Of a stretch of DNA of 64,000 nt, positions 9,146-19,080 are shown one piece after another (within the stretch, counting starts at the first letter, position 1; the number at the start of each line of letters is the position of its first letter). This stretch comes from Bordetella pertussis 18323 (lineage in GTDB: Bacteria > Pseudomonadota > Gammaproteobacteria > Burkholderiales > Burkholderiaceae_B). The stretch is taken from positions 434,001 to 498,000 of the forward strand of contig NC_018518.1 in NCBI RefSeq assembly GCF_000306945.1, read 5' to 3'. Below the pieces are notes generated by a model, which saw only the letters and a program-made list of their open reading frames with translations, did not search any database and had not been told where the DNA came from. Position numbers and translations under genes: made by a program.

Positions 9146-10108
9146 ATGTCTATGAAAAGCTGGATCAAAACCCTGACCCTCGCCTTGGCTGTCGCCGGCG
9201 CCGCTACCTCGGCCAACGCGCAACAGTTCTTCCGTATCGGCACCGGCGGCACCGCCGGCACGTACTATCCCGTCGGCGGCATGATCGCCAACTCGATCTC
9301 CCAGCCCGGCAAGCTGATCGCCACCGCCGTCGCGTCCAACGGCTCGGTCGCCAACATCAACGGCATCCTGGGCGGCTCGCTCGAAGCGGGCTTCACGCAA
9401 TCCGACGTGGCCTATTGGGCTTACAGCGGCACCGGTACCTTCGACGGCAAGCCCAAGGCCCAGGACCTGCGCCTGATCGCCACGCTGTATCCCGAAAGCA
9501 TTCACCTGGTGGCGCGCAAGGGCTCCGGCATCAAGACGGTGGCCGACCTGCGCGGCAAGCGCGTCTCGATGGACGAACCCGGCTCGGGCACGCTGGTCGA
9601 CGTGCGCCTGATCCTCGGCGCCTTCGGCATGACCGACAAGGACATCAAGGCCGAATACCTCAAGCCCAACCAGGCCGGCGACAAGCTGAAGGATGGCGGC
9701 CTGGATGCGTTCTTCTTCGTGGGCGGCGCGCCGGCCGGCGCGATTTCCGAACTGGCCTCCAGCGGCGCCGGCATCGAGCTGGTGCCCATCGTCGGCCCGG
9801 AAATCGACAAGCTGCGCAGCCAGCAGGAGTTCTTCACGCTTGACACCATCGCCGCCAACACCTACCAGAACGTGGGCGAGGTCAAGACCATCTCGATCAA
9901 CGCGCAACTGGTCACCTCGGCCAAGCTGCCCGAGCAGACCGTCTATGACATCGTCAAAGCGCTCTACAGCGACGCCACCCGCAAGACGCTGGACAATGGC
10001 CATGCCAAGGGCAAACTGATCACCAAGGAAAACGCCGTCAAGGGCGCCGGCATCCCCTTCCACGCGGGCGCCGAGAAGTACTACAAAGAAGTCGGCCTGC
10101 TGAAGTAA
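9146..10108 (+). CDS. TAXI-family TRAP transporter solute-binding protein
   Basis: This is the periplasmic receptor of a TRAP transporter of the TAXI subclass (TRAP-associated extracytoplasmic immunogenic). The 320-residue protein has an N-terminal signal peptide ending near SANA (about residue 25), followed by FRIGTGGTAGTYYPVGG, the defining TAXI opening, and SVANINGILGGSLEAGFTQSDVA. SD-like GGAGAAG (9134-9140) precedes the ATG at 9146. The fused membrane component follows downstream, separated by a strong hairpin. The ligand is unknown; glutamate or related dicarboxylates are known for some members. Confidence 0.85.
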   Translation: MSMKSWIKTLTLALAVAGAATSANAQQFFRIGTGGTAGTYYPVGGMIANSISQPGKLIATAVASNGSVANINGILGGSLEAGFTQSDVAYWAYSGTGTFDGKPKAQDLRLIATLYPESIHLVARKGSGIKTVADLRGKRVSMDEPGSGTLVDVRLILGAFGMTDKDIKAEYLKPNQAGDKLKDGGLDAFFFVGGAPAGAISELASSGAGIELVPIVGPEIDKLRSQQEFFTLDTIAANTYQNVGEVKTISINAQLVTSAKLPEQTVYDIVKALYSDATRKTLDNGHAKGKLITKENAVKGAGIPFHAGAEKYYKEVGLLK

Positions 10109-10175
10109 TGGACTGGACGCGCCGTGCCTGCATCGCGCGTCCCGACTCCAATGCGCCAATCGCGCTGCCTTTCCG

Positions 10176-10201
10176 CCAGGGCTGCCTCAGGGCAGCCCTG
10201 G
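10176..10201 (+). terminator. 11-bp hairpin between TAXI receptor and permease genes
   Basis: CCAGGGCTGCC (10176-10186) pairs with GGCAGCCCTGG (10191-10201) around TCAG. It lies in the 123-base gap between the binding protein and the permease. Such hairpins commonly protect or partly terminate the receptor message so that it accumulates above the permease message; that role is inferred here. Confidence 0.45.
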
Positions 10202-10231
10202 TCGCGCAATACCCTATAGAAGTTGCAGCTT

Positions 10232-12256
10232 ATGCAAATAGATCACGATAAAACCCAGCAGCTAACGGAAAAGTACGATTCGGAAATCCGTTTCCGGCCG
10301 CTGGATAAAACAGCCACCTGGATCGTATCGATTCTGCTGGTCACGCTGTCCATCTTCCACTACTACACGGCCGGTTTCGGCCTGCTGCGCGAAGCCACGC
10401 ACCGCGGCGTGCACCTGGCCTTCGTGCTCAGCCTCATCTTCCTGGTGTTCGGCTTCAGCAAGGCGCACTACCAGCGCGAGCCGAAATCGACGCTGCTGTG
10501 CCCGGGCGGCGTGCCGCTGTACGACTGGGCCATCGCCATCGTGCTGGCGCTCAGCGTCCTGTACATCCCGTACATCTTCGAAGACCTGGCGTTCCGCGTC
10601 GGCAATCCGCTGCCGATGGACGTGGCCATGGGCACCATCCTGATCGTCGGCCTGCTTGAAGGCACGCGCCGCGCCATGGGCTGGCCCCTGCCCATCATCG
10701 CCATGGTGTTCCTGGCCTATGCGGCCTTCGGCCCTTACTTCCCGGGCCTGCTGCAGCACGCCGGCAACAACTGGCCGCAGATCGTCAACCACATGTACCT
10801 CACCAGCCAGGGCATCTATGGCGTGGCGGTGGGCGTGGTGGCGACCTACGTGTTCCACTTCGTGCTGTTCGGCGTGCTGGCCACCCGCATCGGCCTGGGC
10901 CAGCTGTTCCTGGACGTGGCCTCCACCATTGCCGGCCGCTACGCGGGCGGCCCGGCCAAGGTCTCGGTGTTCGGCTCGGCCATGTTCGGCATGCTGTCGG
11001 GCTCGTCGGTGGCCAACGCGGTGACGGTCGGCTCGCTCACCATCCCTGCGATGATCCGCATCGGCTATCCGCGCCATTTCGCCGCCGGCGTGGAGGCGGC
11101 CTCCAGCACGGGCGGGCAGATCACGCCGCCCATCATGGGCGCGGCCGCCTTCCTGATGATCGAATTCCTGGGCATCCCGTACCAGCAGATCGCCATCGCG
11201 GGCATCTTCCCGGCCTTCCTGTACTTCTTCGGCATGTTCATGCAGGTGCATTTCGAGGCCAAGCGCGAGGGCCTGCGCGGCCTGACCGAGGAAGAAATGC
11301 CGACCCTCAAGGCTTCGTTCAAGAAGCGCTGGCCGACGCTGCTGCCCCTGATCATGCTGATCGGCGTGCTGGCCAGCGGTCGCACGCCGTACCTGGCAGC
11401 GTTTGCCGGCATCACGGGCTGCATCGTGGTGGGCCTGCTCAACCCCATGCAGCGGCTGCGCCTGCGCGACCTCTACGAAGCCTTCGAGACCGGCGCCAAG
11501 TACGCGCTGGCGGTGGGTGCGGCAGCGGGCACCGTGGGCCTGGTGATCGGCGTGGTCACGCTGACCGGCGTGGGCTTCAAGATCTCGTACATCGTGATCT
11601 CGGCCGCCCAGGCCATCGCGGGCGGCGTCGGCACGATCATCCCCGACGTGGTCGCCAACACGCAGACCCTGACGCTGATCGCCGCGCTGGTCATGACCGG
11701 CATCGTGTGCATCCTGATGGGCTGCGGCATTCCCACCACGGCCAACTACATCATCATGGTGGCCGTGGCCGCCCCCACGCTGGTGCAACTGGGCGTGCAA
11801 CCGATCGCGGCGCACTTCTTCGTGTTCTATTTCGGCATCCTGGCCGACATCACGCCACCTGTGGCGCTGGCGGCCTACGCGGCGGCGGGCATGGCGGGCA
11901 GCGATCCGTTCAAGACCGGCAACACGGCATTCCGCCTGGGCATCACCAAGCTGATCGTGCCCTTCGTGTTCGTGTTCTCGCCATCGCTGCTGATCTCGGT
12001 GCAGGGCTTCACCTGGTACGACTTCTTCACCACCCTGGTGGGCTGCATGGTCGGCCTGGTGCTGCTGTCGGCCGCCTTCTCGCGCTACATGCTGGTCGAG
12101 ATGAAAAGCTGGGAGCGCTGGGTGTGCGTGGTGGGCGCCTTGCTGACCATCCTGCCCGGCCTGACCAGCGGGCTGGTCGGCCTGGCCATCTGCATTCCGG
12201 TATTCCTGCGCCAGCTCGCGCAGCTCAAGCTGGAGAACGGCGCCAAGGCAGCCTGA
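10232..12256 (+). CDS. fused TRAP transporter permease (TAXI type, small and large membrane subunits)
   Basis: The 674-residue integral membrane protein unites the four-helix DctQ-like and the twelve-helix DctM-like TRAP subunits, as is typical of TAXI systems. Hydrophobic helices occur throughout. Conserved large-subunit signatures include GSAMFGMLSGSSVANAV near residue 250, EAASSTGGQITPPIMGAAAF, and MGCGIPTTANYI. The ATG at 10232 is preferred over the TTG three codons earlier. It works with the binding protein encoded upstream, using an ion gradient rather than ATP. Confidence 0.85.
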   Translation: MQIDHDKTQQLTEKYDSEIRFRPLDKTATWIVSILLVTLSIFHYYTAGFGLLREATHRGVHLAFVLSLIFLVFGFSKAHYQREPKSTLLCPGGVPLYDWAIAIVLALSVLYIPYIFEDLAFRVGNPLPMDVAMGTILIVGLLEGTRRAMGWPLPIIAMVFLAYAAFGPYFPGLLQHAGNNWPQIVNHMYLTSQGIYGVAVGVVATYVFHFVLFGVLATRIGLGQLFLDVASTIAGRYAGGPAKVSVFGSAMFGMLSGSSVANAVTVGSLTIPAMIRIGYPRHFAAGVEAASSTGGQITPPIMGAAAFLMIEFLGIPYQQIAIAGIFPAFLYFFGMFMQVHFEAKREGLRGLTEEEMPTLKASFKKRWPTLLPLIMLIGVLASGRTPYLAAFAGITGCIVVGLLNPMQRLRLRDLYEAFETGAKYALAVGAAAGTVGLVIGVVTLTGVGFKISYIVISAAQAIAGGVGTIIPDVVANTQTLTLIAALVMTGIVCILMGCGIPTTANYIIMVAVAAPTLVQLGVQPIAAHFFVFYFGILADITPPVALAAYAAAGMAGSDPFKTGNTAFRLGITKLIVPFVFVFSPSLLISVQGFTWYDFFTTLVGCMVGLVLLSAAFSRYMLVEMKSWERWVCVVGALLTILPGLTSGLVGLAICIPVFLRQLAQLKLENGAKAA

Positions 12257-12287
12257 CCCCAGGCCGCGTCCCTCCGGGCGCCGACGC

Positions 12288-12321
12288 AATGCACAACCCA
12301 CCGCAAGGTGGGTTGTGCATT
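12288..12321. terminator. 15-bp perfect hairpin with GCAA loop
   Basis: AATGCACAACCCACC (12288-12302) and GGTGGGTTGTGCATT (12307-12321) pair without mismatch over a GCAA tetraloop, 31 bases past the TRAP permease stop. It probably ends that operon before the TonB receptor gene. No long T-run follows. Its perfect symmetry suggests it may also be a dispersed intergenic repeat. Confidence 0.55.
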
Positions 12322-12390
12322 CTGGACGCGGTCGCGCGCTTTCCTGCCACAAATGCGGACCGCGCAACGCCGCATCGAGCACTTGTGTAC

Positions 12391-12405
12391 TGAGAACCAT
12401 TATTA
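12391..12405 (+). promoter_or_regulatory. candidate Fur box upstream of the TonB receptor
   Basis: TGAGAACCATTATTA matches the 7-1-7 Fur motif (TGATAAT, any base, ATTATCA) at 12 of 14 positions, 48 bases before the receptor start at 12453. Iron-repressed expression is therefore likely. Confidence 0.55.
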
Positions 12406-12452
12406 TCCATGCCTAGAATCGAGCGGATTTCCACCTGCCTGCGATTCCTGTC

Positions 12453-14696
12453 ATGTCGTCCCCGCGTCCCCCCGCACCTTGGCGCGCACCGCTCGCGCTT
12501 GCCGGCCTGTCGCTTGGTTGCGCTGCCGGCGCATACGGCGCGCCCGCGCCGGCACAAACCGTCGTCACCCTGCCCGCGCAAGAGGTCATCGGCGACAGCG
12601 TCGCGGCGGCCCGGTCCGTGCTGCGCCTGCCGGAGATCGAGCGCGCGCAGGCCGACAACTTCGCCTCCCTGGTCGATCAGCTGCCGGGCATCTCGATGGC
12701 CGGCTCTCCGCGCCCCGGCGGGCAAAGCCTGAACATCTGGGGCATGGGCGATACCGAGGACGTGAAAATCGTCCTCGATGGCGCGCCCAAGGGTTTCGAG
12801 AAGTACCGCCAGGGCTCGGTCTTCATCGAACCCGAACTGATCCGGCGCATCGAGGTCGACAAGGGGCCGCACAACCTGGTCGACGGCAATGGCGGGTTCG
12901 GCGGCACCGTCAAGATCGATACCAAGGATGCGGCCGACCTGTTGCCGCCGGGCGCGCGCTTCGGCGCGCTGGCCAAGTACGGCCGCCATTCGAACGACGG
13001 CCAGGACATCTACAGCGTGGCGCTGTACGGCCGCACCCGCGCCGACGGGGCCGACGGCCTGCTGTATGCCAACCGCCGCGACGGCGGCGATCTGCGCCGC
13101 CCCGACGGCACCCGCTTCGCATACTCGCGCAACAACCAGCGCTCGCTGCTCGCCAAGGTCAACCTCTATCCGGACGACGCCCAGACCATCACCCTGTCGG
13201 CCATGCGTTCGAATGCGGCGGGTTGGCAACCCTTCGCGGCCAAGCGCGACGATCTTCCCGCGCCTTCGCAGGCCGATATCGACCGCTACGGCCTGACCGA
13301 AGCATGGCGGCGCAAGCTGGTCCATCGCGACCAGCTCGACCAGAACTACAGCGCGAAATGGAACATCGCCCCATCCGCCCATCCCTGGGTGAACCTCACG
13401 CTGGCCTATGCCCGCTCGGACACCCGGCAGCGCGACCGGCGCTCGTCCCGGGCGTCGCAGTCGGCCTTTCTCGGCACGCTGGGCAACAAGAGTTGGGTCG
13501 ACTACCGCGACGACCGGTTCGACCTCAGCAACGAAAGCCACGTGGCCCTGGGCACGGCCGAGCATGTCCTGCTGGCGGGCCTGCGCTGGCACCGGCATCG
13601 CCGCGACACGCTCATGTACTACCCGCCCGGCCGCGGCGAGCCCGATTACAACCACGGGTACTTCCAGCCGCACTACATGCCTTCGGGCACGCAGACCGTG
13701 CGCAGCCTGTACCTGCAGGACGCCGTCACCGTCGGCGGCCTTACCGTCACGCCCGGCGTGCGGTACGACCATGTCGCCAATACCGGCAGGCCAAACGACG
13801 CGCCCCGCTACAACAACCCCGCCCCCGTGGCCGGGCATGACTACCGCCGCGTCTCGTACGCGGGCTGGACCCCGCACCTGGGCGTGGTCTGGAAGGCGGC
13901 GCGAGGCGTGGCGCTGTTCGCCGACGCCGGCCGCACCTGGCGCGCACCCGTCATCGACGAACAGTACGAAGTGCAATATGCGAAGTCCAATGTGTCGGGC
14001 AGCAGCCGGGCGCTGCGGCCCGAGCGCATCGTGGGCCTGCGCGCCGGCGCCGTACTGGATTACAACGATATCGCGACGCGCGGCGACAGCGTGCAGATAC
14101 GGACCACGCTGTTTCGCAATCGCGGCAAGCACGAGATCTTCCAGCGCCGTGGCGTGGCATGCCGCGGGCAGGCCGAGGGCGGCGCCGCCTCGGACTGCCC
14201 CAAGCCCTTGTCCAACTACCGCAACCTGCCCGGCTACACCATCGAAGGGCTGGAACTGGAGACCTACTACGACAGCCCGGCGATGTTCGCCAGCCTGTCG
14301 CTTTCGGCCATGCGCGGGCACCGCGACACCTCGCCGCGCGATCCATGGGGGCCGCGCACCTGGATCGCCGAGATCCCGCCGGTCTCGGCGCGCGCGATGC
14401 TGGGCGTGAAACTGCCGCGCCTGGACATGGTCCTGGGATGGCGCGGCGAATTCGTGCGCCGCCAGGACCGCTCGCCGACCGACGGCGACCCGCTGGCCGG
14501 CTACTGGGCCTTGCCCAAGACCGCCGGCTACGCGCTGCACGGCCTGTTCGCAAGCTGGCAACCCCGGCATGTCAAAGGCCTGGACGTGCGCCTGGCCGCC
14601 GACAACCTCTTCAACCGGCCCTATCATCCCTACCTGGGCGAAGCGGTATCGGGCACGGGCCGCAACATCAAGCTGAGCATCGCCCAGCGCTTCTAG
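12453..14696 (+). CDS. TonB-dependent outer-membrane receptor, haem/haemoglobin-receptor-like
   Basis: This is a 747-residue gated beta-barrel receptor for iron-source uptake. It has an N-terminal signal peptide ending near residue 30, a plug domain (LPGISMAGSPRPGG, ending with the IEVDKGPHNLVDGNGGFGG block), and a 22-strand barrel closing with the C-terminal Phe in LSIAQRF required for assembly. FADAGRTWRAP resembles the FRAP region of haem receptors, so a haem or haemoprotein ligand is favoured, though siderophore uptake cannot be excluded. A good Fur box precedes it. No TonB, haem-transport or sigma/anti-sigma partner genes are adjacent. Confidence 0.8.
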   Translation: MSSPRPPAPWRAPLALAGLSLGCAAGAYGAPAPAQTVVTLPAQEVIGDSVAAARSVLRLPEIERAQADNFASLVDQLPGISMAGSPRPGGQSLNIWGMGDTEDVKIVLDGAPKGFEKYRQGSVFIEPELIRRIEVDKGPHNLVDGNGGFGGTVKIDTKDAADLLPPGARFGALAKYGRHSNDGQDIYSVALYGRTRADGADGLLYANRRDGGDLRRPDGTRFAYSRNNQRSLLAKVNLYPDDAQTITLSAMRSNAAGWQPFAAKRDDLPAPSQADIDRYGLTEAWRRKLVHRDQLDQNYSAKWNIAPSAHPWVNLTLAYARSDTRQRDRRSSRASQSAFLGTLGNKSWVDYRDDRFDLSNESHVALGTAEHVLLAGLRWHRHRRDTLMYYPPGRGEPDYNHGYFQPHYMPSGTQTVRSLYLQDAVTVGGLTVTPGVRYDHVANTGRPNDAPRYNNPAPVAGHDYRRVSYAGWTPHLGVVWKAARGVALFADAGRTWRAPVIDEQYEVQYAKSNVSGSSRALRPERIVGLRAGAVLDYNDIATRGDSVQIRTTLFRNRGKHEIFQRRGVACRGQAEGGAASDCPKPLSNYRNLPGYTIEGLELETYYDSPAMFASLSLSAMRGHRDTSPRDPWGPRTWIAEIPPVSARAMLGVKLPRLDMVLGWRGEFVRRQDRSPTDGDPLAGYWALPKTAGYALHGLFASWQPRHVKGLDVRLAADNLFNRPYHPYLGEAVSGTGRNIKLSIAQRF

Positions 14697-14974
14697 GAAT
14701 GCCTGCGCGCGGCTTGCGGCGTGCTCCTCGCGCAACATCAGTGAAAACGTGAAGACCGCGCGCAGCGCACTGCCCCCTTTTACAGAGCCGCGCGCAGTTG
14801 CGGCCAACTTGCAGCGGTCTGGCGCGTACGGCGCCGAAATGCACCGCAACTCGTCCTTAAGGTGTCGTGCGGGCGGCGAGTTGCCCAGGGTGACAATTCA
14901 GCGTAAAGTAAAATCACGTTTGCTGGTCTGCCGATTTGCGGGCCGACTGTGCAACGGGCACCTTGAAGCGCCAT
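14697..14974. other. intergenic region between the TonB receptor and smg
   Basis: I see no supportable gene in these 278 bases. In many beta-proteobacteria dprA precedes smg; no dprA remnant is recognisable here. The only element I can support is the candidate smg promoter at 14881-14909. Confidence 0.5.
14881..14909 (+). promoter_or_regulatory. candidate promoter for smg
   Basis: TTGCCC (14881-14886) and TAAAGT (14904-14909) are spaced by 17 bases, each matching four of six consensus positions, and lie 65 bases before the smg start. Confidence 0.35.
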
Positions 14975-15433
14975 ATGTTCGATATCCTGGTTTATCTGTT
15001 CGAGAATTACTACACGCCGCAAGCCTGTCCTGCCGCCGACGTGCTGGCAAAGCGGCTGGCCGCCGCCGGCTTCGAGCATGAAGACATCGACGACGCGCTG
15101 GGCTGGCTGTACGGACTGGCCGAAACCACCGAACGCTGCGTCGAGCTTGCCCACGCGCCGGCCACCGGCATCCGCATCTACACCGACGCCGAATACCAGC
15201 AGTTGGGTACCGAGTCGATCGGCTTCATCACCTTCCTCGAATCGGCCGGCGTACTGCCGGCGCCGCTGCGCGAAATCGTCATCGACCGCGCGCTGGCTTC
15301 GCCCGAAACGCCGATCTCCCTGTCCAAGATCAAGATCATCGCCCTGATGGTGCTCTGGAGCCAGGAAGCCGAGATCGACAACCTGGTCCTCGAAGAATTG
15401 CTCGACGACGAAGGCTCCCGCCGGCTGCATTGA
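14975..15433 (+). CDS. smg: Smg/DUF494 family protein
   Basis: This is a 152-residue cytoplasmic protein of the Smg family, found next to dprA and topoisomerase genes in many beta- and gamma-proteobacteria; its function is unknown. It begins [13 protein letters not shown], the family signature, and keeps [13 protein letters not shown] and the acidic C-terminus. The ATG at 14975 matches the family start. Downstream are gluQ and, beyond a convergent gene, topB, so part of the conserved smg-topoisomerase neighbourhood survives. Confidence 0.85.
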   Translation: MFDILVYLFENYYTPQACPAADVLAKRLAAAGFEHEDIDDALGWLYGLAETTERCVELAHAPATGIRIYTDAEYQQLGTESIGFITFLESAGVLPAPLREIVIDRALASPETPISLSKIKIIALMVLWSQEAEIDNLVLEELLDDEGSRRLH

Positions 15434-15500
15434 TGCGGCCGCGCCAGACATGGCGCGCCGGCCCGTGCTGGCGCGCCATCGCATTGATTTCCGGAACCGC

Positions 15501-16409
15501 GTGAATTACATCGGCCGCTTCGCCCCCAGCCCCAGCGGGCCGCTGCATGCCGGCTCGCTGGTCGCGGCGCTGGCCAGCTGGCTGGACGCCCGCGCCCATC
15601 ATGGCCTGTGGCGCCTGCGCATCGAGGACGTCGACACGCCGCGCACCGTGCCCGGCGCGGCCGGCGTCATCATGGATCAGCTGCGGGCCCTGCACTTGCA
15701 TTGGGACGGCGAGATCATGTGGCAGTCGCGGCGCGGCGCGGCTTACCAGCAGGCATTCGACGCCCTGGCCGCGCGCGGCCTGATCTACGGCTGCGGCTGC
15801 ACCCGGCGCGAGATCGCCGACTCGGCGCTGCGCGGCACGGCTGGCGTCGATGGCGAACGCCCGTATCCCGGCACGTGCCGCGAGGGCCTGCCCGCGGGCC
15901 GCCAGGCGCGTGCCTGGCGGGTGCGCGTGCCGCCCGGCGTCGAGACCTTCGTCGATCGCTGGCTGGGGCCACAGCAACAGGACGTGGCGGCCGCGGTCGG
16001 CGATTTCGCCCTGCGCCGCGCCGACGGCCTGTGGGCCTACCAATTGGCGGTGGTGGTGGACGACGCCGACCAGGGCGTCACCGACGTGGTGCGCGGCGCC
16101 GACCTGCTGGGCTCGACCGCACGCCAGCGCGTGCTGGGACGGTTGCTGGGCCTGGCCCCGCCGCGCGTCATGCATGTGCCTCTGATCGTCGACCCGACCA
16201 CGGGCCTGAAACTATCGAAGCAGAATGGCGCGCCGGCGCTCGATTGCAGCCAGCCGCTGCGCATGCTGCAGCAAGCCTGGAGCGGCCTGGGCTTCGCGCC
16301 CCTGGCGGCAGCCACGCCCGAGGCATTCCTGCAGGCGGCCACCGCACAATGGGCGCAACGTTTCGGCATGCGCCACGCCACCGTGCCGGCCGGTCCTAAA
16401 GCGGATTGA
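15501..16409 (+). CDS. gluQ: glutamyl-Q tRNA(Asp) synthetase
   Basis: This truncated glutamyl-tRNA-synthetase paralogue attaches glutamate to the queuosine at the wobble position of tRNA(Asp). The GTG at 15501 opens with [18 protein letters not shown], containing the class I HIGH-equivalent HAGS, and KLSKQ serves as the KMSKS equivalent. The zinc-site cysteines are visible as [10 protein letters not shown] with a later Cys in PGTCREG. At 302 residues it lacks the anticodon-binding domain, as the family does. An ATG at 15450 would add 17 residues with no family similarity. Its 3' end overlaps the convergent membrane-protein gene by 14 bases. Confidence 0.85.
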   Translation: MNYIGRFAPSPSGPLHAGSLVAALASWLDARAHHGLWRLRIEDVDTPRTVPGAAGVIMDQLRALHLHWDGEIMWQSRRGAAYQQAFDALAARGLIYGCGCTRREIADSALRGTAGVDGERPYPGTCREGLPAGRQARAWRVRVPPGVETFVDRWLGPQQQDVAAAVGDFALRRADGLWAYQLAVVVDDADQGVTDVVRGADLLGSTARQRVLGRLLGLAPPRVMHVPLIVDPTTGLKLSKQNGAPALDCSQPLRMLQQAWSGLGFAPLAAATPEAFLQAATAQWAQRFGMRHATVPAGPKAD

Positions 16410-19017
16410 GATCCTCGCCCAGCATGCGCACCAGCAGGCCGGTCCCCCTGTCGTCCACGCGCATCTCGCCGTAGCGCGCGCGCTGGTAGCGCTGCTGCTC
16501 GCCTTCCGGAAAGAAATAGGCGTTGGTCACCAGGCGCACGCCGCTGGCGCGCAGGCGATAACGCAGCACGATCTCGTTGCCGTCGCGCGGCGCGGCCTGC
16601 TCCTGGATGCGCACCGGGCGCGCCACGCCGCGCTCGTCGGGAGCCAGTACGACGTAGCCATCGATGTGGGCGAACGCGGCGGCGTCCTGCCCGTCGGCCG
16701 GCCTGTCGTTGCGCCAGCGTTCGATATCCTCGCCCGCGGCAAATCGCAGCGCCATGTAGTCGCCCTGCATGAGCGAACGCGGATCGACCGGGGCCAGCTC
16801 CAGGATCGCCACCCGGCCCTTGGCCAGCAAGGCTTCGCGCTGCCAGATATTGCCGTTGACGACGGCCAGGGTCACGGCCAGCCCGGCCAGCACCAGGGCC
16901 ACCCGCCAGCGCAGGGAGCGCGACGGCGGCCCCATGGGCGCGCGCGTCGCCGGGGCAGCGGTGCGCATCCATTGCGGCACCAGCCACACCAGCAGCCGGC
17001 CCAGGAACAGCAGCAGGGCGCCGCCGGCCAGCCACAACGCCTTGTCCAGCAGCGGGATCTGCAACTGGTAGTAGTAGATCATCAGGTAGGCCAGCAGGCT
17101 GATCACGCCCAGCATGGTCAGGCGCGGCTTGTGCAGGCCGAAACCCAGCAGCAGCCACGCCAGCGCGAAGGCCACGCCCGGGCTGGGCAACCAGAACAGC
17201 GCCAGTACCAGCAAGGCCAGCGGGACGCCCCAGAGCATGCCGGCGGTCAGCTGGCGGCGGCGCGGCCACAGCACCGACAGCGCAACCGCCACGGGCAGCA
17301 GGACGCCGGCGACCGTCAACACGGCGGTGGAGGGGTGCAGCGCCCAGAGGGCCCGCAACTGCATGGCCGTCACGCCGCCCGCCAGCCACACCATCGATTG
17401 CACCGCCAGCGCCAGCGCCCAGCCCAGCGGGTCGAGCTGCTGCGGCCGGATGCGCGACCATCGATGGCCCAGGCTGAACGCGACCGCCGCGCCCCAGGCG
17501 CCGACCACGGCCACGGGCAGCCATACGAATGCAGCGCGCAGCGCGTCGAACTCCAGCAGCAGGCCCAGCAGTTGCTTGTCGCCCATGCCGGGGGTGAGCC
17601 CGCGCCAGATCAGCCCGGCGCCGGCCAGGGCGATCATCCAGCCGCTCAGAAAGCGCAGCAGGAGATCCGGCGTGAGGGCATAGACCACCGCGCCCAGGGC
17701 CAGAATGAAGAAGCACGCGCTGGCGAACGAGGCGCTGTCCCATAGCCCCACCATCACCAGGATCTGGCCCGCAAAGCCCATCGCCGTGGCGCACTGGCGC
17801 CAGAACGGGCCCGAGTCGGTGCGCAGCACCGTCACCGCCACGATACACAGGCCCAGGCCGGCCACCAGCGCCCCTTCCTTGCTGGCGACGATGCCCGACG
17901 CGGCCACGAACAGCAGCAGCAGCCAGGTGGCCAGCCAGGCGCTCAGTCCCAGCAGGCCATGCACGTACCAGGGCGTCTCGGCCGCGCCACGGGCGTCCTC
18001 CGGCGCCAGCTCCAGCACTGGAGCGCCGGCTTCGGCCGGGTCGAGCCCATTGCCGGCCGAGGCGCCCGCGGGCTCGGCGTCGACCGCGGCCCGGGTGGAC
18101 TGCTCGCCCAGCCGGCGCAGCCAACGCACCGCCCAGACCGCCTCGGCCATCAGCAGCCCGGCCAGCGGCAGCGCCGCCCACACGCCGGGCTCCAGTTCCA
18201 GCAGCCAGGCGCCGACCACCCGCAGCGATACGCAGATCATGGCCGCCGCCAGCAAGGCCAGGATGACCAGGTCGCGCCGCACCTGCTGATAGTAGAAACC
18301 CATGCCCAGCGTCGTGGCGATCCAGGCGATTCCGGTGGCCGAGGCCAGGTCGGCCAGGGCGCCGAAATCGAACAGCAGGGCCGCCACCAGCACGCCTTGC
18401 GCCAGCAGCGCCAGTACGCGCGGGCCGACCCGCGTGCTGACGTGGCGGTGATGCGCCACCCATTCCCAGCAGGCCAGCATGGCCAGGTTCAGGGCCGCCA
18501 GCACCGGCGCGGGAAATCCCGCCCCGGACAACGACCACCACCATGATAGTAAGCGCTCACCTAGCCAGAGCGCCACGGCTACATTGAGTATCAGTGCCCA
18601 AAGCAGCCAGAGCGCCTGGCTGGCGCCGGCCAGCGCCCATGGCAGCAGCAACAGCGCCCACCAGGCGAACAGTTCCCAGGTATCGGCGCCAGTCTGGTAA
18701 GTTTGACCCAGCAAGGCCAGCAACGCCCCCAGGAACAGGCCTGCCAGCACCAGCAATGCGCCGACGCCATGGCGGCGTACCCCGGTGGCCTCGCGCAGGC
18801 GCCAGGCCACCCAGGCGGCGATCACGGCCGACAGCGCCAACAAGCCCTGCGCCCCCGCGAATCGCTGGATTTTGGTCATGGCCGGCCAGTTGGCCGCCAC
18901 CCAGCAAACCACCGCGCTGCCCAGCAGCACGACCCCCAGCCACAGGGTCGCGCGCCCCAGGAACTGACGCCATGCGTACAGCTCCGAACCCGCCTGTTGG
19001 TGAGTATCGACTTGCAT
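16396..19017 (-). CDS. large membrane protein with DUF2157, DUF4401-like and GDYXXLXY regions
   Basis: This is an 873-residue polytopic inner-membrane protein. The N-terminal 60-350 residues form a DUF2157-like helical bundle ([17 protein letters not shown], then [11 protein letters not shown]), followed by a long DUF4401-like multi-helix segment, and the C-terminal part is a GDYXXLXY domain with the signature [11 protein letters not shown]. In many bacteria the last domain is a separate gene next to the DUF2157/DUF4401 gene, so this is a fusion. Function is unknown for all three domains. The ATG at 19017 is chosen because GGAGAATCGGGG precedes it closely; an in-frame start at 19080 would collide with the topB start. 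The gene is divergent from topB. Confidence 0.75.
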   Translation of the reverse strand: MQVDTHQQAGSELYAWRQFLGRATLWLGVVLLGSAVVCWVAANWPAMTKIQRFAGAQGLLALSAVIAAWVAWRLREATGVRRHGVGALLVLAGLFLGALLALLGQTYQTGADTWELFAWWALLLLPWALAGASQALWLLWALILNVAVALWLGERLLSWWWSLSGAGFPAPVLAALNLAMLACWEWVAHHRHVSTRVGPRVLALLAQGVLVAALLFDFGALADLASATGIAWIATTLGMGFYYQQVRRDLVILALLAAAMICVSLRVVGAWLLELEPGVWAALPLAGLLMAEAVWAVRWLRRLGEQSTRAAVDAEPAGASAGNGLDPAEAGAPVLELAPEDARGAAETPWYVHGLLGLSAWLATWLLLLFVAASGIVASKEGALVAGLGLCIVAVTVLRTDSGPFWRQCATAMGFAGQILVMVGLWDSASFASACFFILALGAVVYALTPDLLLRFLSGWMIALAGAGLIWRGLTPGMGDKQLLGLLLEFDALRAAFVWLPVAVVGAWGAAVAFSLGHRWSRIRPQQLDPLGWALALAVQSMVWLAGGVTAMQLRALWALHPSTAVLTVAGVLLPVAVALSVLWPRRRQLTAGMLWGVPLALLVLALFWLPSPGVAFALAWLLLGFGLHKPRLTMLGVISLLAYLMIYYYQLQIPLLDKALWLAGGALLLFLGRLLVWLVPQWMRTAAPATRAPMGPPSRSLRWRVALVLAGLAVTLAVVNGNIWQREALLAKGRVAILELAPVDPRSLMQGDYMALRFAAGEDIERWRNDRPADGQDAAAFAHIDGYVVLAPDERGVARPVRIQEQAAPRDGNEIVLRYRLRASGVRLVTNAYFFPEGEQQRYQRARYGEMRVDDRGTGLLVRMLGEDLNPL

Positions 19018-19080
19018 GCCCCGATTCTCCGCTCTTATCATCCGCGCTAACTGCGGCGGGACTGCCGCCACTGGATACAC

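Noticed and set aside
10262..12400. 712-codon open frame antisense to the TRAP permease
   Set aside because: Low-complexity His/Gln/Arg-rich translation opposite a clear membrane protein; a shadow of third-position GC.
12225..14849. 874-codon open frame antisense to the TonB receptor
   Set aside because: It spans the receptor gene and both its intergenic regions, including the hairpin and Fur box, and has no recognisable domains.
14749..15081. Open frame of 110 codons upstream of and overlapping smg
   Set aside because: It overlaps the well-supported smg start in another frame and its translation resembles no protein family.
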